DNA of 64,000 nt from Blastochloris viridis (GCF_001402875.1 NZ_CP012946.1:266001-330000); one strand, 5' to 3'; positions 25,847-35,193 are shown, counted from the stretch's first letter. The notes: a model not told the origin generated them from the letters alone. A program made the numbers and translations.

Positions 25847-26944
25847 ATGCCGACCATCAGCCTTTGCATGATCGTGCGCGACGAGGAGGCCATGCTGCCG
25901 GACTTCCTCGGCAGCGTGGCCGGCTGCTTCGACCAATTCGTCGCGGTCGACACCGGCTCGCGCGATGGCACCGTTGCAATTCTCCGCGGCGCCGGCGCCG
26001 AGGTGCATGACATGGTGTGGCCGGACGATTTCGCCGCGGCCCGCAATGAGAGCTTGCGCCATGCCACCGGCGAGTGGGTGCTGGTGCTGGACGCGGACGA
26101 GTTTCCAACCGCCGGCTTCCGCCATGAGCTGCGCGCCTTCGTCGAACGCCCAGGGCTCGGCGCCGGCGTCATCCTGCGCCATGACGAGCAGAAGAACGGC
26201 ATCGTGCGCACCCCCTGGACGCTCCGGCTGTTCCGGTCTTCGCCGGACATCCGTTACCGCTGCCGCATCCACGAGGATGCCTCCGACAGCATCAAGGCGA
26301 TGCTGGCGCGGCGCGGGGAGGCGATCGGGCGGCTGTCGACGCCGGTGCGCCACGTCGGCTATCGGGCCGAGCGGATGGATGCCAAGGACAAGGCGGCGCG
26401 CGACGAGCGGCTGCTGCGGCTGGCGGTGGCGGACGATCCCAGCGACCTCTACAGCCGCTACAAGCTGCTCGAACTCTATCGGTTCTGGGGGAACGCCGCG
26501 AGCATGGCGCCGGTCGCCGCCGAGTGCCGTGCATTGATCGAGCGCGGCGTGCCTCTCGCGCCGGCCCATATCGCGGGCGACCTGGTCGAGATGATGCGGG
26601 CGGCGCTGTATCCCGGCGAGGCTGCGGCGGGGCTGGCCTTCCTGACGGCGATGGCGCCGGTTGCCGGCCACACCGGCCATTATCACCTCGCGGTCGCCTC
26701 GCTGCTGGAGGACCGCGGCAGCTCGGCCGCCGCCGGGCACTTCGCCAGGGCGCTCGAACTGGCGCCGGGCGATCCGGCGCAGACCTTTATCGAGACGCGC
26801 GCCCTGACCGGCCTGACCCGGCTGGCGCTGGCTGCCGGGGATCTGACAGGCGCCAAGCGTCACGCCGGTGCGGCGTTCCAGGTCGCGCCGGACGACGCCG
26901 AGGTCCAGCTGGCGATGCAGGTCCTGGCAGGGGTGCCGGGATGA
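25847..26944 (+). CDS. GT2-family glycosyltransferase with a C-terminal TPR-like region
   Basis: A 365-residue protein. The N-terminal GT-A domain starts TISLCMIVRDEEAMLPDFL and contains the metal-binding DxD (D82-A-D84 in VLDADEF), typical of the GT2 subgroup related to WaaE/KdtX and SunS. From about residue 210 the sequence turns into helical repeats (ARALELAPGDP, HAGAAFQVAPDDAEVQLAM) resembling TPRs, which often bind the protein acceptor. Proximity to the flagellin region makes flagellin or surface-protein glycosylation a reasonable guess, not more. ATG 25847 begins the domain directly. Confidence 0.82.
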   Translation: MPTISLCMIVRDEEAMLPDFLGSVAGCFDQFVAVDTGSRDGTVAILRGAGAEVHDMVWPDDFAAARNESLRHATGEWVLVLDADEFPTAGFRHELRAFVERPGLGAGVILRHDEQKNGIVRTPWTLRLFRSSPDIRYRCRIHEDASDSIKAMLARRGEAIGRLSTPVRHVGYRAERMDAKDKAARDERLLRLAVADDPSDLYSRYKLLELYRFWGNAASMAPVAAECRALIERGVPLAPAHIAGDLVEMMRAALYPGEAAAGLAFLTAMAPVAGHTGHYHLAVASLLEDRGSSAAAGHFARALELAPGDPAQTFIETRALTGLTRLALAAGDLTGAKRHAGAAFQVAPDDAEVQLAMQVLAGVPG

Positions 26945-27050
26945 GGTGGCTCGGCAGCATCACGTTGTGACCCCAGCGTGCCCCGCCGGTCGTCGCGAGG
27001 GGATTTGCGGTGACGGGAGGACGCACGGCCCGAGGTCGCCGGGCTCGACC

Positions 27051-27632
27051 TCAGATCACTTTCACGGCGATCACGAAGCCGGCCACCACGATCACCGCCA
27101 ACGCCGCCGTCACCAGCCCGAGCCGGCGCTCGATGAACTCGCGCGCGGCGTCTCCCCAACGGTTGAGCAGGAACGCCAGCAGGAAGAACCGGATGCCGCG
27201 GGTGATCGTCGACAGCACCACGAACCAGAACAGATTGAACCCGGAGAAGCCGGAGGCGATGGTCACCAGCTTATAGGGGATCGGCGTCAGGCCCTTGATC
27301 AGGATGATCCAGGCGCCCCATTCGGTATAGGCGGCGCGGAAGGCTTCGAGCTTGGTGTGGTAGCCGTAGAGCGAGACGATCCACAGCCCGACCGAGTCAT
27401 ACAGCAACGCGCCGATGGCGTAGCCGGCAAGGCCGCCCGCCACCGACGCCAAGGTGCACACCAGGGCGAAAAAATAGGCGCGGTCGGGCCGCGCCAGCGC
27501 CATCGGCACCAGCATCGCGTCCGGCGGGATCGGGAAGAACGAACTCTCGGCGAACGACACCGCCCCCATGTACCAGGGCGCGGACTTCTTCTCGGACAAG
27601 GTAATGACGGCGTCGTAGAGGCGGCGGAGCAT
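27051..27632 (-). CDS. YqaA/DedA-family (VTT domain) membrane protein
   Basis: Inner-membrane protein of 193 residues with a SNARE-associated/VTT domain, related to DedA transporters, several of which move lipid carriers across the membrane. Visible motifs are the FAESSFFPIPPDAML loop and the ILIKGLTPIPYKLVTIASG segment with the re-entrant prolines, followed by a TRGIRFFLLAFLL helix. The start at 27632 is chosen because the sequence further upstream is non-family and runs into the CNNM gene. The exact substrate is unknown. Confidence 0.85.
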   Translation of the reverse strand: MLRRLYDAVITLSEKKSAPWYMGAVSFAESSFFPIPPDAMLVPMALARPDRAYFFALVCTLASVAGGLAGYAIGALLYDSVGLWIVSLYGYHTKLEAFRAAYTEWGAWIILIKGLTPIPYKLVTIASGFSGFNLFWFVVLSTITRGIRFFLLAFLLNRWGDAAREFIERRLGLVTAALAVIVVAGFVIAVKVI

Positions 27633-27720
27633 GGCGAACCTGTGGGATGAGCCTGAGCATGGCGATACACCGCCAGGGCGTCGGATGCTACCGCCTGGGT
27701 CAGGGTTTTGCCGGGTGCGG

Positions 27721-29016
27721 TCAGGCAGCCCGGTTTCCAGTTGCGCCAGCCACCGCTGGCAGCGGTGCCACCCGCAACAGGGTGATGCGGTTGCGGCTCT
27801 TGCGCAGGATGCGGAAGCGGAAGCCATGGAAGGTGAAGGTCTGCCCTGGCTCGGGAATGATGCCGGCTTCGTGGATGACGAGGCCGGCAATGGTGGTGGC
27901 GGCGCTCTCGGGCAGCCGCCAAGCCATGCGGCGGTTGAGGTCGCGCACCGGCACCGCGCCCTCCACTGTCACCGAGCCATCCGAGCGCGGGCGGATGCCG
28001 GCGACCGGCAGGTCGTGCTCGTCGGAAATGTCGCCGACGATCTCCTCTAGAATATCCTCCAGCGTGACGATGCCCATCACCTCGCCGTATTCGTCGACGG
28101 CGAAGGCAAGGTGCATCCGCCGCTTGCGGAAGGCGCGCAACTGCTCTTCGAGCGTGGTGGTGTCGGGTACGTACCACGGCGGCATCAGCAGGCTGGCGAC
28201 GTCGATCCGGTCGATGTCGTTGCCGGCCTGGGCCAGCGCCCGCAGCAGGGTCTTGGTGTGAAGCACGCCGACGATGTTTTCCGGCCGCTCACGGAAGACT
28301 GGCAACCGGGTGTGCGGCGAGACCAGCACCTGATGGACGATGTCGGCCGGCGGCGTCGCAATGTCGACCGCGATCATCTTGGTGCGGTGGATCATCACGT
28401 CGGACACTTCGAGAACCTTGAGGGCCAACAGGCCGCCGAGCATGTCGCGGTCCTCCTTCACCACCGAGCCCTCGCGGTGGAGAAGATCGACGGCGGCACG
28501 AAGTTCCTCGGTGCCGGTGTCGTCATTGGTCGACACCGGTGTCCGGTCATGAAAGGGAAACAGCGCGAAGCGGCCCGCCGCGTCGGGGATCGCGGCGATC
28601 GGCACGATCAACGCGGCCACTTTTGCCATCGGGCCGGCGATGATCTTGGCGATCCGGTTGGGATCGCGCGCCGGGATCGCCCGCGACAGCCCGCGCGCCA
28701 GCCCGAACACCACGAGGCCGATCGCCACCGCGGCCAATACGCCGGGCTTGCCCCAGCGGTCGTCCAGAACGGTGGTGGCGCTGGCGGTGGCAAAGATGGT
28801 GGCGCCGAGATTGGCAAGCCGTAGTGCCGACACCACGACATCGCGCCGCTCCAGCAGGGCGGCCGCGGCGGCGGCTTTGCGGTCGCCATCCTCGCCCTGG
28901 GCGTAAAGACGGGCGCGCGAGGCGCGCATCAGCGCGCTTTCCATCGCGAGCAGCGCCACCGAGACCAGGAAGCAGAGCGCGATCGCCGCGATCGCGAGGC
29001 TGTCGCCGTTGGTCAT
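27721..29016 (-). CDS. HlyC/CorC-family CNNM transporter with CBS pair
   Basis: Membrane protein of 431 residues. The N-terminal CNNM (DUF21) domain has three to four hydrophobic helices (about 5-25, 65-85, 90-110, 130-145), followed by two CBS domains (about 205-325, phrase AFAVDEYGEVMGIVTLEDILEEIVGDI) and a C-terminal CorC_HlyC domain (350-420). CNNM homologues export or regulate Mg2+; the older haemolysin label is misleading. It overlaps the aroB stop by 4 bases, so aroK-aroB-cnnm form one operon, an order I recognise from Hyphomicrobiales. Confidence 0.92.
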   Translation of the reverse strand: MTNGDSLAIAAIALCFLVSVALLAMESALMRASRARLYAQGEDGDRKAAAAAALLERRDVVVSALRLANLGATIFATASATTVLDDRWGKPGVLAAVAIGLVVFGLARGLSRAIPARDPNRIAKIIAGPMAKVAALIVPIAAIPDAAGRFALFPFHDRTPVSTNDDTGTEELRAAVDLLHREGSVVKEDRDMLGGLLALKVLEVSDVMIHRTKMIAVDIATPPADIVHQVLVSPHTRLPVFRERPENIVGVLHTKTLLRALAQAGNDIDRIDVASLLMPPWYVPDTTTLEEQLRAFRKRRMHLAFAVDEYGEVMGIVTLEDILEEIVGDISDEHDLPVAGIRPRSDGSVTVEGAVPVRDLNRRMAWRLPESAATTIAGLVIHEAGIIPEPGQTFTFHGFRFRILRKSRNRITLLRVAPLPAVAGATGNRAA

Positions 29017-30146
29017 GCCGGCGCGGCCTCGGTTTTAAGGAAGGCCTCGACCGCGGCCGGGTCGACGTCCTTGGCGACGAAGGCACCGCCAACGCCGCGC
29101 GCCAGAATGAAGGTCAACGCGCCGCGAGACACCTTCTTGTCCTGGGCGATCGCGGCCATCAACCCCTCGACCGGGCTGACGCCGCCCTGGATGTGCTGGA
29201 TGCGGGTCGGCAGGCCAACCTCGGCGAGGTGATCCTCGACGCGGGCGGCGACGGAAGGGGCGCACAGGCCGAGCCGCGCCGAGAAGCGGAAGGCCTGGGC
29301 CATGCCGATTGCCACCGCCTCGCCGTGCAGCAGGCGCTGGGAGAAGCCGGTCGCCTTTTCCAGGGCGTGGCCGAAGGTGTGGCCGAGATTGAGCAACGCG
29401 CGCTCGCCGCTCTCGCGCTCGTCACGGCCGACGATGGCCGCCTTGGCGCGGCAGCTGGTCTCGATGGCGTTAAGCCGCGCCGGGCCGCCGGCGAACACCT
29501 CGCGCCAGTTGCTCTCCAGCTCGGAGAAGAACGCGGCATCGTCGATCAGGCCGTATTTGGCGACCTCGGCGTAGCCGGCGCGGAACTCGCGGGCCGGCAG
29601 GGTGTCGAGCGCGGCGGAATCGGCCAGCACCAGCACCGGCTGATGGAAGGCGCCAATCAGGTTCTTGCCGTGCGCGGAGTTGATCCCGGTCTTGCCGCCG
29701 ACCGAGGAATCGACCTGCGCCAGCAGGGTGGTCGGCACTTGGACGAAGTCGACGCCGCGCCGGACCACGGCGGCGGCAAAGCCGGTGAGGTCGCCGACCA
29801 CGCCGCCGCCCAGCGCCACCACCAGGTCGCCGCGCTCGATCCTGGCATTGATCAGCGCCTCGACCACCCGTTCGAACACCGCAAAGCTCTTGGAGGCCTC
29901 GCCGGGTGCCACCAGGAACCGCGTTGCGGCGAGGCCGGCGGCGGCGAGCGAGGCTTCGAGCCTTTTCAGATGGAGCCCGGCCACGGTCTCGTCGGCGACG
30001 ATGGCGCAGCGCGCGCCGGGGCGGCGGGCGGCAATCTCGCCCCCGGCGGCCTCGATCAGGCCGGGGCCGATCAGGATGTCGTAGCTGCGGTTGGCGAGGT
30101 CCACCTGCACCTTGCGGGTCGGGACGGGCATTGCGGACTGGCTCAT
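29013..30146 (-). CDS. aroB: 3-Dehydroquinate synthase
   Basis: The second shikimate-pathway enzyme, converting DAHP to 3-dehydroquinate with NAD+ and a divalent metal. Its 377 residues fit the family. Visible signatures include the GGGVVGDLTGFAAAVVRRG glycine-rich motif, KTGIN(S)AHGKNLIGAFHQP, and LNLGHTFGHALE with metal-binding histidines. ATG 30146 is preferred because it overlaps the aroK stop as TGATG; ATGs at 30152 and 30131 are alternatives. It overlaps the downstream CNNM gene by 4 bases. Confidence 0.95.
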   Translation of the reverse strand: MSQSAMPVPTRKVQVDLANRSYDILIGPGLIEAAGGEIAARRPGARCAIVADETVAGLHLKRLEASLAAAGLAATRFLVAPGEASKSFAVFERVVEALINARIERGDLVVALGGGVVGDLTGFAAAVVRRGVDFVQVPTTLLAQVDSSVGGKTGINSAHGKNLIGAFHQPVLVLADSAALDTLPAREFRAGYAEVAKYGLIDDAAFFSELESNWREVFAGGPARLNAIETSCRAKAAIVGRDERESGERALLNLGHTFGHALEKATGFSQRLLHGEAVAIGMAQAFRFSARLGLCAPSVAARVEDHLAEVGLPTRIQHIQGGVSPVEGLMAAIAQDKKVSRGALTFILARGVGGAFVAKDVDPAAVEAFLKTEAAPA

Positions 30147-30760
30147 CAGCATGGATCGGCGTTGGCGCTATCGAGGGACACGGAAGAGGTCACATGGTCG
30201 GTCAGCGCGGCGAGGATCTCCTCGACGATGACGTCCTGGGAGACGTCGCGCGACAGCACGGTGATGTCGGCTTCGGCATAGACAGGGTAGCGTTCTTCGA
30301 TCAGGCGCCGCATCACCCCTTCCGGGTCGGGCGCCTTGAGCAGCGGGCGGTCGGCCCGGCGGCGGACACGGCGCATCAGCACGTCGAAATCGGCCTTGAG
30401 CCAGACCGAGATCGCCCGTTCGCGGATGATCGCGCGAGTCTCCGGCCGCATATAGGCGCCGCCGCCGGTGGCGATCACCTGCGAAGTGCCCTCGACCAGC
30501 CGGCGGATCACCCGAGCCTCGCCGTCGCGGAAGGCGGGCTCGCCGTGGTTCTTGAAGATCTCGGCGACGGTCATGCCGGCGGCGGCCTCGATTTCGGTGT
30601 CGGCGTCGGCGAATGGCAGGCCGAGCCGGGTGGCCAGGCGCTTGCCTACGGTCGATTTTCCAGCGCCCATCATGCCGATCAGCACCACCGAGCGTGAGCC
30701 CAACCCGGCGCGCAGCTTGAACGGACGGTCGTCGGTCTCGGTCCTGGCCAGCGCGGTCAT
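30146..30760 (-). CDS. aroK: Shikimate kinase
   Basis: ATP-dependent kinase making shikimate 3-phosphate, 204 residues. Walker A GMMGAGKST is at 29-37. The shikimate-binding Asp and Arg lie in PFADADTEIE and FRDGEARVI, with GGG in IATGGGAYM, and the lid Arg in RRRADRPLL. The N-terminal 20 residues are a non-conserved extension. The start follows a GGGGGAGAG ribosome-binding site. First gene of aroK-aroB-cnnm, divergent from the small membrane-protein gene and xerD. Confidence 0.95.
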   Translation of the reverse strand: MTALARTETDDRPFKLRAGLGSRSVVLIGMMGAGKSTVGKRLATRLGLPFADADTEIEAAAGMTVAEIFKNHGEPAFRDGEARVIRRLVEGTSQVIATGGGAYMRPETRAIIRERAISVWLKADFDVLMRRVRRRADRPLLKAPDPEGVMRRLIEERYPVYAEADITVLSRDVSQDVIVEEILAALTDHVTSSVSLDSANADPC

Positions 30761-30907
30761 GGCGTCTCTCCCCCGGCCGGCTCTATAGCATGCCGCGCGC
30801 GAATGGCAGGAATTGGCCCAAAGAATAGAGGCGCGCGCGACCAGCCTTGCCAGCGGCAGACGGACGTGGTGCCCTGCCGCAAACGCAACCAAGCTGGAAT
30901 CGCGGCC

Positions 30908-31057
30908 ATGCCCTTTCTGATCCGGTTCCTGATGACCATCCTCCTGCTCGGCGCGGCGGGCTATGGCAGCTTATTCGCGCTGGCGACCATGGTCGAGCCG
31001 ACCCAGCGCGAGATGACCGTCACCATCTCGCCCGACCGTTTCCACCGGGCCAACTGA
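30908..31057 (+). CDS. Small conserved membrane protein upstream of xerD
   Basis: Forty-nine residues: one transmembrane helix (about 3-27, LIRFLMTILLLGAAGYGSLFALATM) followed by a short tail with VEPTQREMTVTI. I recall very similar small proteins between aroK and xerD in other Hyphomicrobiales, sometimes misannotated as histidine kinases. No function is known. It ends 20 bases before xerD and is probably co-transcribed with it. Confidence 0.75.
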   Translation: MPFLIRFLMTILLLGAAGYGSLFALATMVEPTQREMTVTISPDRFHRAN

Positions 31058-31077
31058 CGGTGGCGGGCCGGCGCGTC

Positions 31078-32025
31078 ATGGCGCCCGCCTCCCGCCGCGG
31101 CGACCGGGGGGCGGTGGCGCTGTTTCTCGACATGCAGGTCGCCGAGCGCGGCGCAGCCGGCAACACCGTCGAGGCCTATCGGCGCGACCTCGACGACTAT
31201 GTCGGCTTCCTGGCCGGGCGTGGGCGCGTCGCTGCCCTCGCCGACACGGACGATATCCGCGCCTTTCTCGCCGAACTGTCGGACCGCGGCCTGAAGCCCT
31301 CGACGGTGGCGCGCCGATTGTCGGCGATTCGCCAGCTCCACCGCTTTCTTTACGCCGAGGGCCTCGCCGGCGGTGACCCGGCGGCGGTGCTGGAAGGGCC
31401 GCGGCGCGGCCGCGGCCTGCCGAAGGTGCTCTCCGTCGCCCAGGTCGACACCCTGCTTGAGACCGCCCATGCCGCCGCGGCCGGTGTCGGCGTGGGGGGG
31501 GCGTCCCAACTCAGGGCGGCGCGGCTCGCCGCGCTGATCGAAACGCTCTACGCCACCGGGCTTCGCATCTCCGAGCTGGTGGCGCTGCCCGCCTCGGCGG
31601 CGCGCGCGGCCGAGGCGCTGGTGGTGCGCGGCAAGGGCGGCAAGGAGCGGTTGGTGCCGCTGACGGAGGCGGCCAAACGGGCGATGGCTCACTACCGGAT
31701 GCTGCACAGGCAGGCCGGCATCGCTGCGGGCGAGGGCAGATGGCTGTTTCCCTCGTTCGGCGACAGCGGGCACCTCACCCGCCAGCACGTGGCCCGCGAG
31801 TTGAAGGCGCTGGCCGCTGCCGCCGGGCTCGACCACCGCTTGGTGTCGCCGCACGTGTTGCGCCACGCCTTCGCCAGCCACCTGCTGCAGAATGGCGCGG
31901 ACCTTCGCACGGTGCAGACCCTGCTCGGCCACGCCGATATCTCGACCACCCAGATCTATACCCACGTGCTGGATGAGCGGCTGGCGGCAATGGTGCGCGA
32001 TTTGCATCCTCTGGCCGAAGATTGA
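31078..32025 (+). CDS. xerD: Tyrosine recombinase XerD
   Basis: Site-specific recombinase resolving chromosome dimers at dif with XerC. Its 315 residues have the N-terminal SAM-like core-binding domain (12-105) and the catalytic domain with all expected residues: R163 in TGLRISEL, the beta-hairpin Lys in RGKGGKER, H259 and R262 in HVLRHAFASHLL, H285 in LGHADI, and nucleophile Y294. A 15-residue Ala/Gly insert (132-146) is unusual but lies outside the active site. An in-frame GTG at 31060 is an alternative start. XerC versus XerD is judged from the gene neighbourhood. Confidence 0.93.
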   Translation: MAPASRRGDRGAVALFLDMQVAERGAAGNTVEAYRRDLDDYVGFLAGRGRVAALADTDDIRAFLAELSDRGLKPSTVARRLSAIRQLHRFLYAEGLAGGDPAAVLEGPRRGRGLPKVLSVAQVDTLLETAHAAAAGVGVGGASQLRAARLAALIETLYATGLRISELVALPASAARAAEALVVRGKGGKERLVPLTEAAKRAMAHYRMLHRQAGIAAGEGRWLFPSFGDSGHLTRQHVARELKALAAAAGLDHRLVSPHVLRHAFASHLLQNGADLRTVQTLLGHADISTTQIYTHVLDERLAAMVRDLHPLAED

Positions 32026-32163
32026 CCCATGCCACGCCTGTCGCGAGCGCCAAGGCCGGGCAGATCTTGACTTCCGCTGCGTGGCGGAGTGATGTCCGCC
32101 GCCCCGGGGACGGCCCGGGCGATGCTCGCCCCCCCCCATTCATTGGCCAACCCGTGTCGTTCG

Positions 32164-33117
32164 ATGCGCAGCTATCTCGATTTTGAAAAGCCCGTTGCCG
32201 AGTTCGAAGCCAAGGTCGAGGAGCTTCGCGCCCTCGCCGCCAACGGGGAAGGCGTCGCCATCGGCGACGAGATCGCCAAGCTGGAGGCCAAGGCCAATCA
32301 GGCCTTGAAGGACCTCTATGCCAGCCTGACGCCGTGGCAGAAGGCGCTGGTGGCGCGGCACCCGCAGCGTCCGCACGTTTCCGACTACGTCCGCAGCCTG
32401 ATCACCGAGTTCGTCCCGCTCGCCGGCGACCGCAAGTTCGGCGAGGACGAGGCGATCCTCGGCGGGTTCGGCCGCTTCCGCGGCGAGCCGGTGTGTGTGA
32501 TCGGCCAGGAGAAGGGCTCCACCACCGAGGAGCGGCTGCGCCACAATTTCGGCATGGCCCGCCCGGAGGGCTACCGCAAGGCGGTGCGGCTGATGGAAAT
32601 GGCCGACCGCTTCGGCTTGCCGGTGCTGACATTGGTCGATACCGCCGGCGCTTATCCCGGCATCGGCGCCGAGGAACGCGGCCAGGCGGAAGCCATCGCC
32701 CGCTCGACCGACACCTGTCTCGGCCTCGGTGTGCCCAACGTCGCGGTGGTGATCGGCGAGGGTGGCTCGGGCGGGGCGATCGCCATCGCCACCGCCAACC
32801 GCGTGCTGATGCTGGAGCACGCCATCTATTCGGTGATCTCGCCGGAAGGCGCGGCCTCGATTCTGTGGCACGATTCCTCGCGGGCCCAGGACGCCGCGAC
32901 CAACATGAAGATCACCGCCCAGGATCTCATCAAGTTCGGGGTGATCGACAAGATCGTGCCGGAGCCGCCGGGGGGAGCCCACCGCAACGCCGAGGCGATG
33001 TTCACCACCGTTGGCGATGCGGTGGAGCAAGCGTTCGCTGAGTTGAAGGGGCTCTCCGCCACCGAAGTGCGGGAGCAGCGCTACGCCAAGTTCCTGGCGA
33101 TCGGGCGAACGCTCTAG
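32164..33117 (+). CDS. accA: Acetyl-CoA carboxylase carboxyltransferase subunit alpha
   Basis: Half of the carboxyltransferase that makes malonyl-CoA for fatty-acid synthesis, working with AccD. At 317 residues it starts with the standard [18 protein letters not shown] and contains the crotonase-fold core ([49 protein letters not shown]). The stop codon TAG coincides with the first bases of a 107-bp palindromic repeat (listed separately). ATG 32164 matches the family start. Confidence 0.97.
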   Translation: MRSYLDFEKPVAEFEAKVEELRALAANGEGVAIGDEIAKLEAKANQALKDLYASLTPWQKALVARHPQRPHVSDYVRSLITEFVPLAGDRKFGEDEAILGGFGRFRGEPVCVIGQEKGSTTEERLRHNFGMARPEGYRKAVRLMEMADRFGLPVLTLVDTAGAYPGIGAEERGQAEAIARSTDTCLGLGVPNVAVVIGEGGSGGAIAIATANRVLMLEHAIYSVISPEGAASILWHDSSRAQDAATNMKITAQDLIKFGVIDKIVPEPPGGAHRNAEAMFTTVGDAVEQAFAELKGLSATEVREQRYAKFLAIGRTL

Positions 33118-33220
33118 AGCATTTTCCGCACAAGTGGGATCCGGTTGTGCGAAAGAAAATGCGAAATAACAAAGACCTAGAGCATCTGACCTGATGCAGG
33201 CAGGTCGGATAATGCTCTAG
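33114..33220. repeat. Two-hairpin CTAG-bounded intergenic repeat, copy 1
   Basis: A 107-bp element with terminal inverted repeats CTAGAGCATT and AATGCTCTAG. The left part folds as GCATTTTCCGCACAA ... TTGTGCGAAAGAAAATGC (two unpaired bases). The right part is a near-palindrome, from CTAGAGCATCTGACCT to AGGTCGGATAATGCTCTAG. A second copy is at 55034-55137 and is nearly identical over the left 60 bases. Its first CTAG contains the accA stop codon. Such elements are common between genes in this order and are probably non-autonomous mobile repeats. Confidence 0.9.
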
Positions 33221-33395
33221 ACGCCCGGCGCCATTAACGCTTCGGTAAGGCTGTTCTTTCCACAGCCATGCGATCGCCCTATTCGTCGTCGACGGTACAG
33301 CCGGCGGGTCGCTTGGCTTTGAGTCGAGCCGGGCTCTTGCGCTAACTGAACCGTAACGCTAACGATTCATAATCGCGGTTCATTATGCCGGCGCC

Positions 33396-34928
33396 ATGAC
33401 GATGACGCTTTCAATGAAGGGTCTCGCGTTGAACCGTCCGCTCTCCTCTCGATTCCTCGCCGCTGCGTTCGCCACCGCTATCGCCGCTTCCGTTGCCGGA
33501 TGCGTCAGCGACGAGGTGTCCTCGCGCCTGCCCTCGCGCGCCCAGCAACCGCTCAAGCCGGCGACGCTTGCCCTGCTTGAAGAAAAGGGCATGTCGAAAT
33601 CGAGCCCGATGGTCATTCGCCTGTTCAAGCAGGAGAGTGAACTCGAGGTGTGGAAGCCGACCCGCGAAGGCCGCTACGAGCTGTTCAAGAGCTACCCGAT
33701 CTGCCGTTGGTCGGGCGAGCTTGGACCCAAGGTCAAAGAAGGCGATCGCCAGGCACCCGAGGGGTTCTATACCATCGTGCCCGGCCTGATGAACCCGCGC
33801 TCGAGCTACTATCTTGCCTTCAATACCGGATTCCCGAATGCGTTTGACCGCGCCCACGGCCGTTCCGGTGGCGACCTGATGGTGCACGGTGATTGCTCCT
33901 CGCGCGGCTGCTATGCGATGACCGACGAGCAGATTGCCGAGATCTACACGCTGGGCCGCGAGAGCTTCGAAGGCGGACAGCGCTCGTTCCAGGTCCAGGC
34001 CTATCCGTTCCGGATGACACCGGAGAACCTCGCCAAGCACCGCAGCAACCCCAACATGGCGTTCTGGCGGATGCTGAAGGAGGGCAACGACCAGTTCCTG
34101 GTGTCGCGCAAGGCCCTCAAGGTCGACGTTTGCGAGAAGAAGTACGTGTTCAACGCCACTCCGGTGGGCGGGGCGAAGTTCGATCCGGTCGGATTGTGCC
34201 CGTCCTACGAGGTGCCGCAGGACATCGCCGCCGCCACCGCGCAGAAGCGCGCCGCTGACGATGCCAAGGTCGCGGCTCTGCTCCACGATGGCGTGACCCC
34301 GGCTCCGGTCAAGACCGGTGCCGACGGCGGCATGCACCCGGTGTTCCTGGCAGCGGTGAAGGGCATCGGCGACCCGGCGTCCGGCGACGTCATCCGCACC
34401 GAACCCTATCGTCTGCCCGGAACCATTCCGGCCCATGTCGTGCCGCCGCGCGAGCCGAGCGTGGCAAAGGCGGTGCAGCCCGACACGCTGAAACCCGAGA
34501 AATCTCAGCTGGAGAGTAAGCCGAACGAGGTCGCCGCGGCGTCGGCCACCGGCTCCGGGTCGTGGTTCAACCGCTTGTTCGGCAGCGGTGAGGATACGAC
34601 GGCATCGACGACCGCGTCGGTGCAGGCGAATCATACCGAATCCACCCAGGCGCTTGCCAGCCCGCCACGGGCGGCAGCACCGCAGCCGCCGATCCGTCCG
34701 ACCGAGAAGCCGGCATCGCACAGTCCGAGCAGCGGCTACGCGCTGACCTCGGCGCCGCCGCCGGCGCGGCCGGGCGCGGTTCCGGTCACCCAGCCGGGTT
34801 CGCACACCGCCCAGCCGACGACGCAGGCCCGGCCGGGCGCCGTCGCTGACACCGCCGCCACTGCGCCAGCAATCGGCGTGATCGTCGGTGCCGCGCCGGT
34901 GCTGGGCACCAGCAGCTTCGCCCGCTGA
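33396..34928 (+). CDS. YafK-type L,D-transpeptidase lipoprotein
   Basis: A 510-residue envelope protein. The lipoprotein signal ends in VAGC (Cys36). The L,D-transpeptidase (YkuD-fold) domain covers roughly residues 70-265, with catalytic motif H164-G-D-C-S-S-R-G-C172, His and Cys being the catalytic pair. These enzymes form or remove 3-3 crosslinks or lipoprotein attachments in peptidoglycan. The last 170 residues are Pro/Ala/Ser-rich and disordered, probably spanning to another layer of the wall. An alternative start at 33414 would give a tighter signal peptide. Order accA then this gene is one I recognise from related bacteria. Confidence 0.88.
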   Translation: MTMTLSMKGLALNRPLSSRFLAAAFATAIAASVAGCVSDEVSSRLPSRAQQPLKPATLALLEEKGMSKSSPMVIRLFKQESELEVWKPTREGRYELFKSYPICRWSGELGPKVKEGDRQAPEGFYTIVPGLMNPRSSYYLAFNTGFPNAFDRAHGRSGGDLMVHGDCSSRGCYAMTDEQIAEIYTLGRESFEGGQRSFQVQAYPFRMTPENLAKHRSNPNMAFWRMLKEGNDQFLVSRKALKVDVCEKKYVFNATPVGGAKFDPVGLCPSYEVPQDIAAATAQKRAADDAKVAALLHDGVTPAPVKTGADGGMHPVFLAAVKGIGDPASGDVIRTEPYRLPGTIPAHVVPPREPSVAKAVQPDTLKPEKSQLESKPNEVAAASATGSGSWFNRLFGSGEDTTASTTASVQANHTESTQALASPPRAAAPQPPIRPTEKPASHSPSSGYALTSAPPPARPGAVPVTQPGSHTAQPTTQARPGAVADTAATAPAIGVIVGAAPVLGTSSFAR

Positions 34929-35150
34929 GGCCTGGCCGGGCCGGTTGCTGCGCGGGACGTCGGAGCCGACGCTGCCGAGGAATGCGGCCGGATGTCGGTG
35001 GCCGAGGCCTTGTCTTGAGGTCCATCGGCCTTCGTACCCGCCGGGGGTGAAAGCGCGCGTCGGGCAAGGCAACCGGATTCGGGCGCGTTCTGTTCGGCCA
35101 ACAGTCAGCGGTATTTTGCGCGAACGTGGACGCCGACTTGGCCGGCCAGC

Positions 35151-35193
35151 GCACTCTCCGCAAGGTGGATCCCAGTTTTGCGAATGAGAGTGC
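35151..35193. repeat. Degenerate member of the GAGCA palindromic repeat family
   Basis: GCACTCTCCGCAA-GGTGGATCCCAG-TTTTGCGAATGAGAGTGC: an imperfect stem-loop with the same layout as the left hairpin of the repeats at 33114 and 55034, in particular the GTGGATCC-like loop and the TTxTGCGAA arm. Confidence 0.6.

Noticed and set aside
27721..29016. Haemolysin annotation of the CNNM/CBS protein
   Set aside because: Domain order is that of CorC/CNNM ion transport proteins; the haemolysin name is historical and nothing here suggests a toxin.
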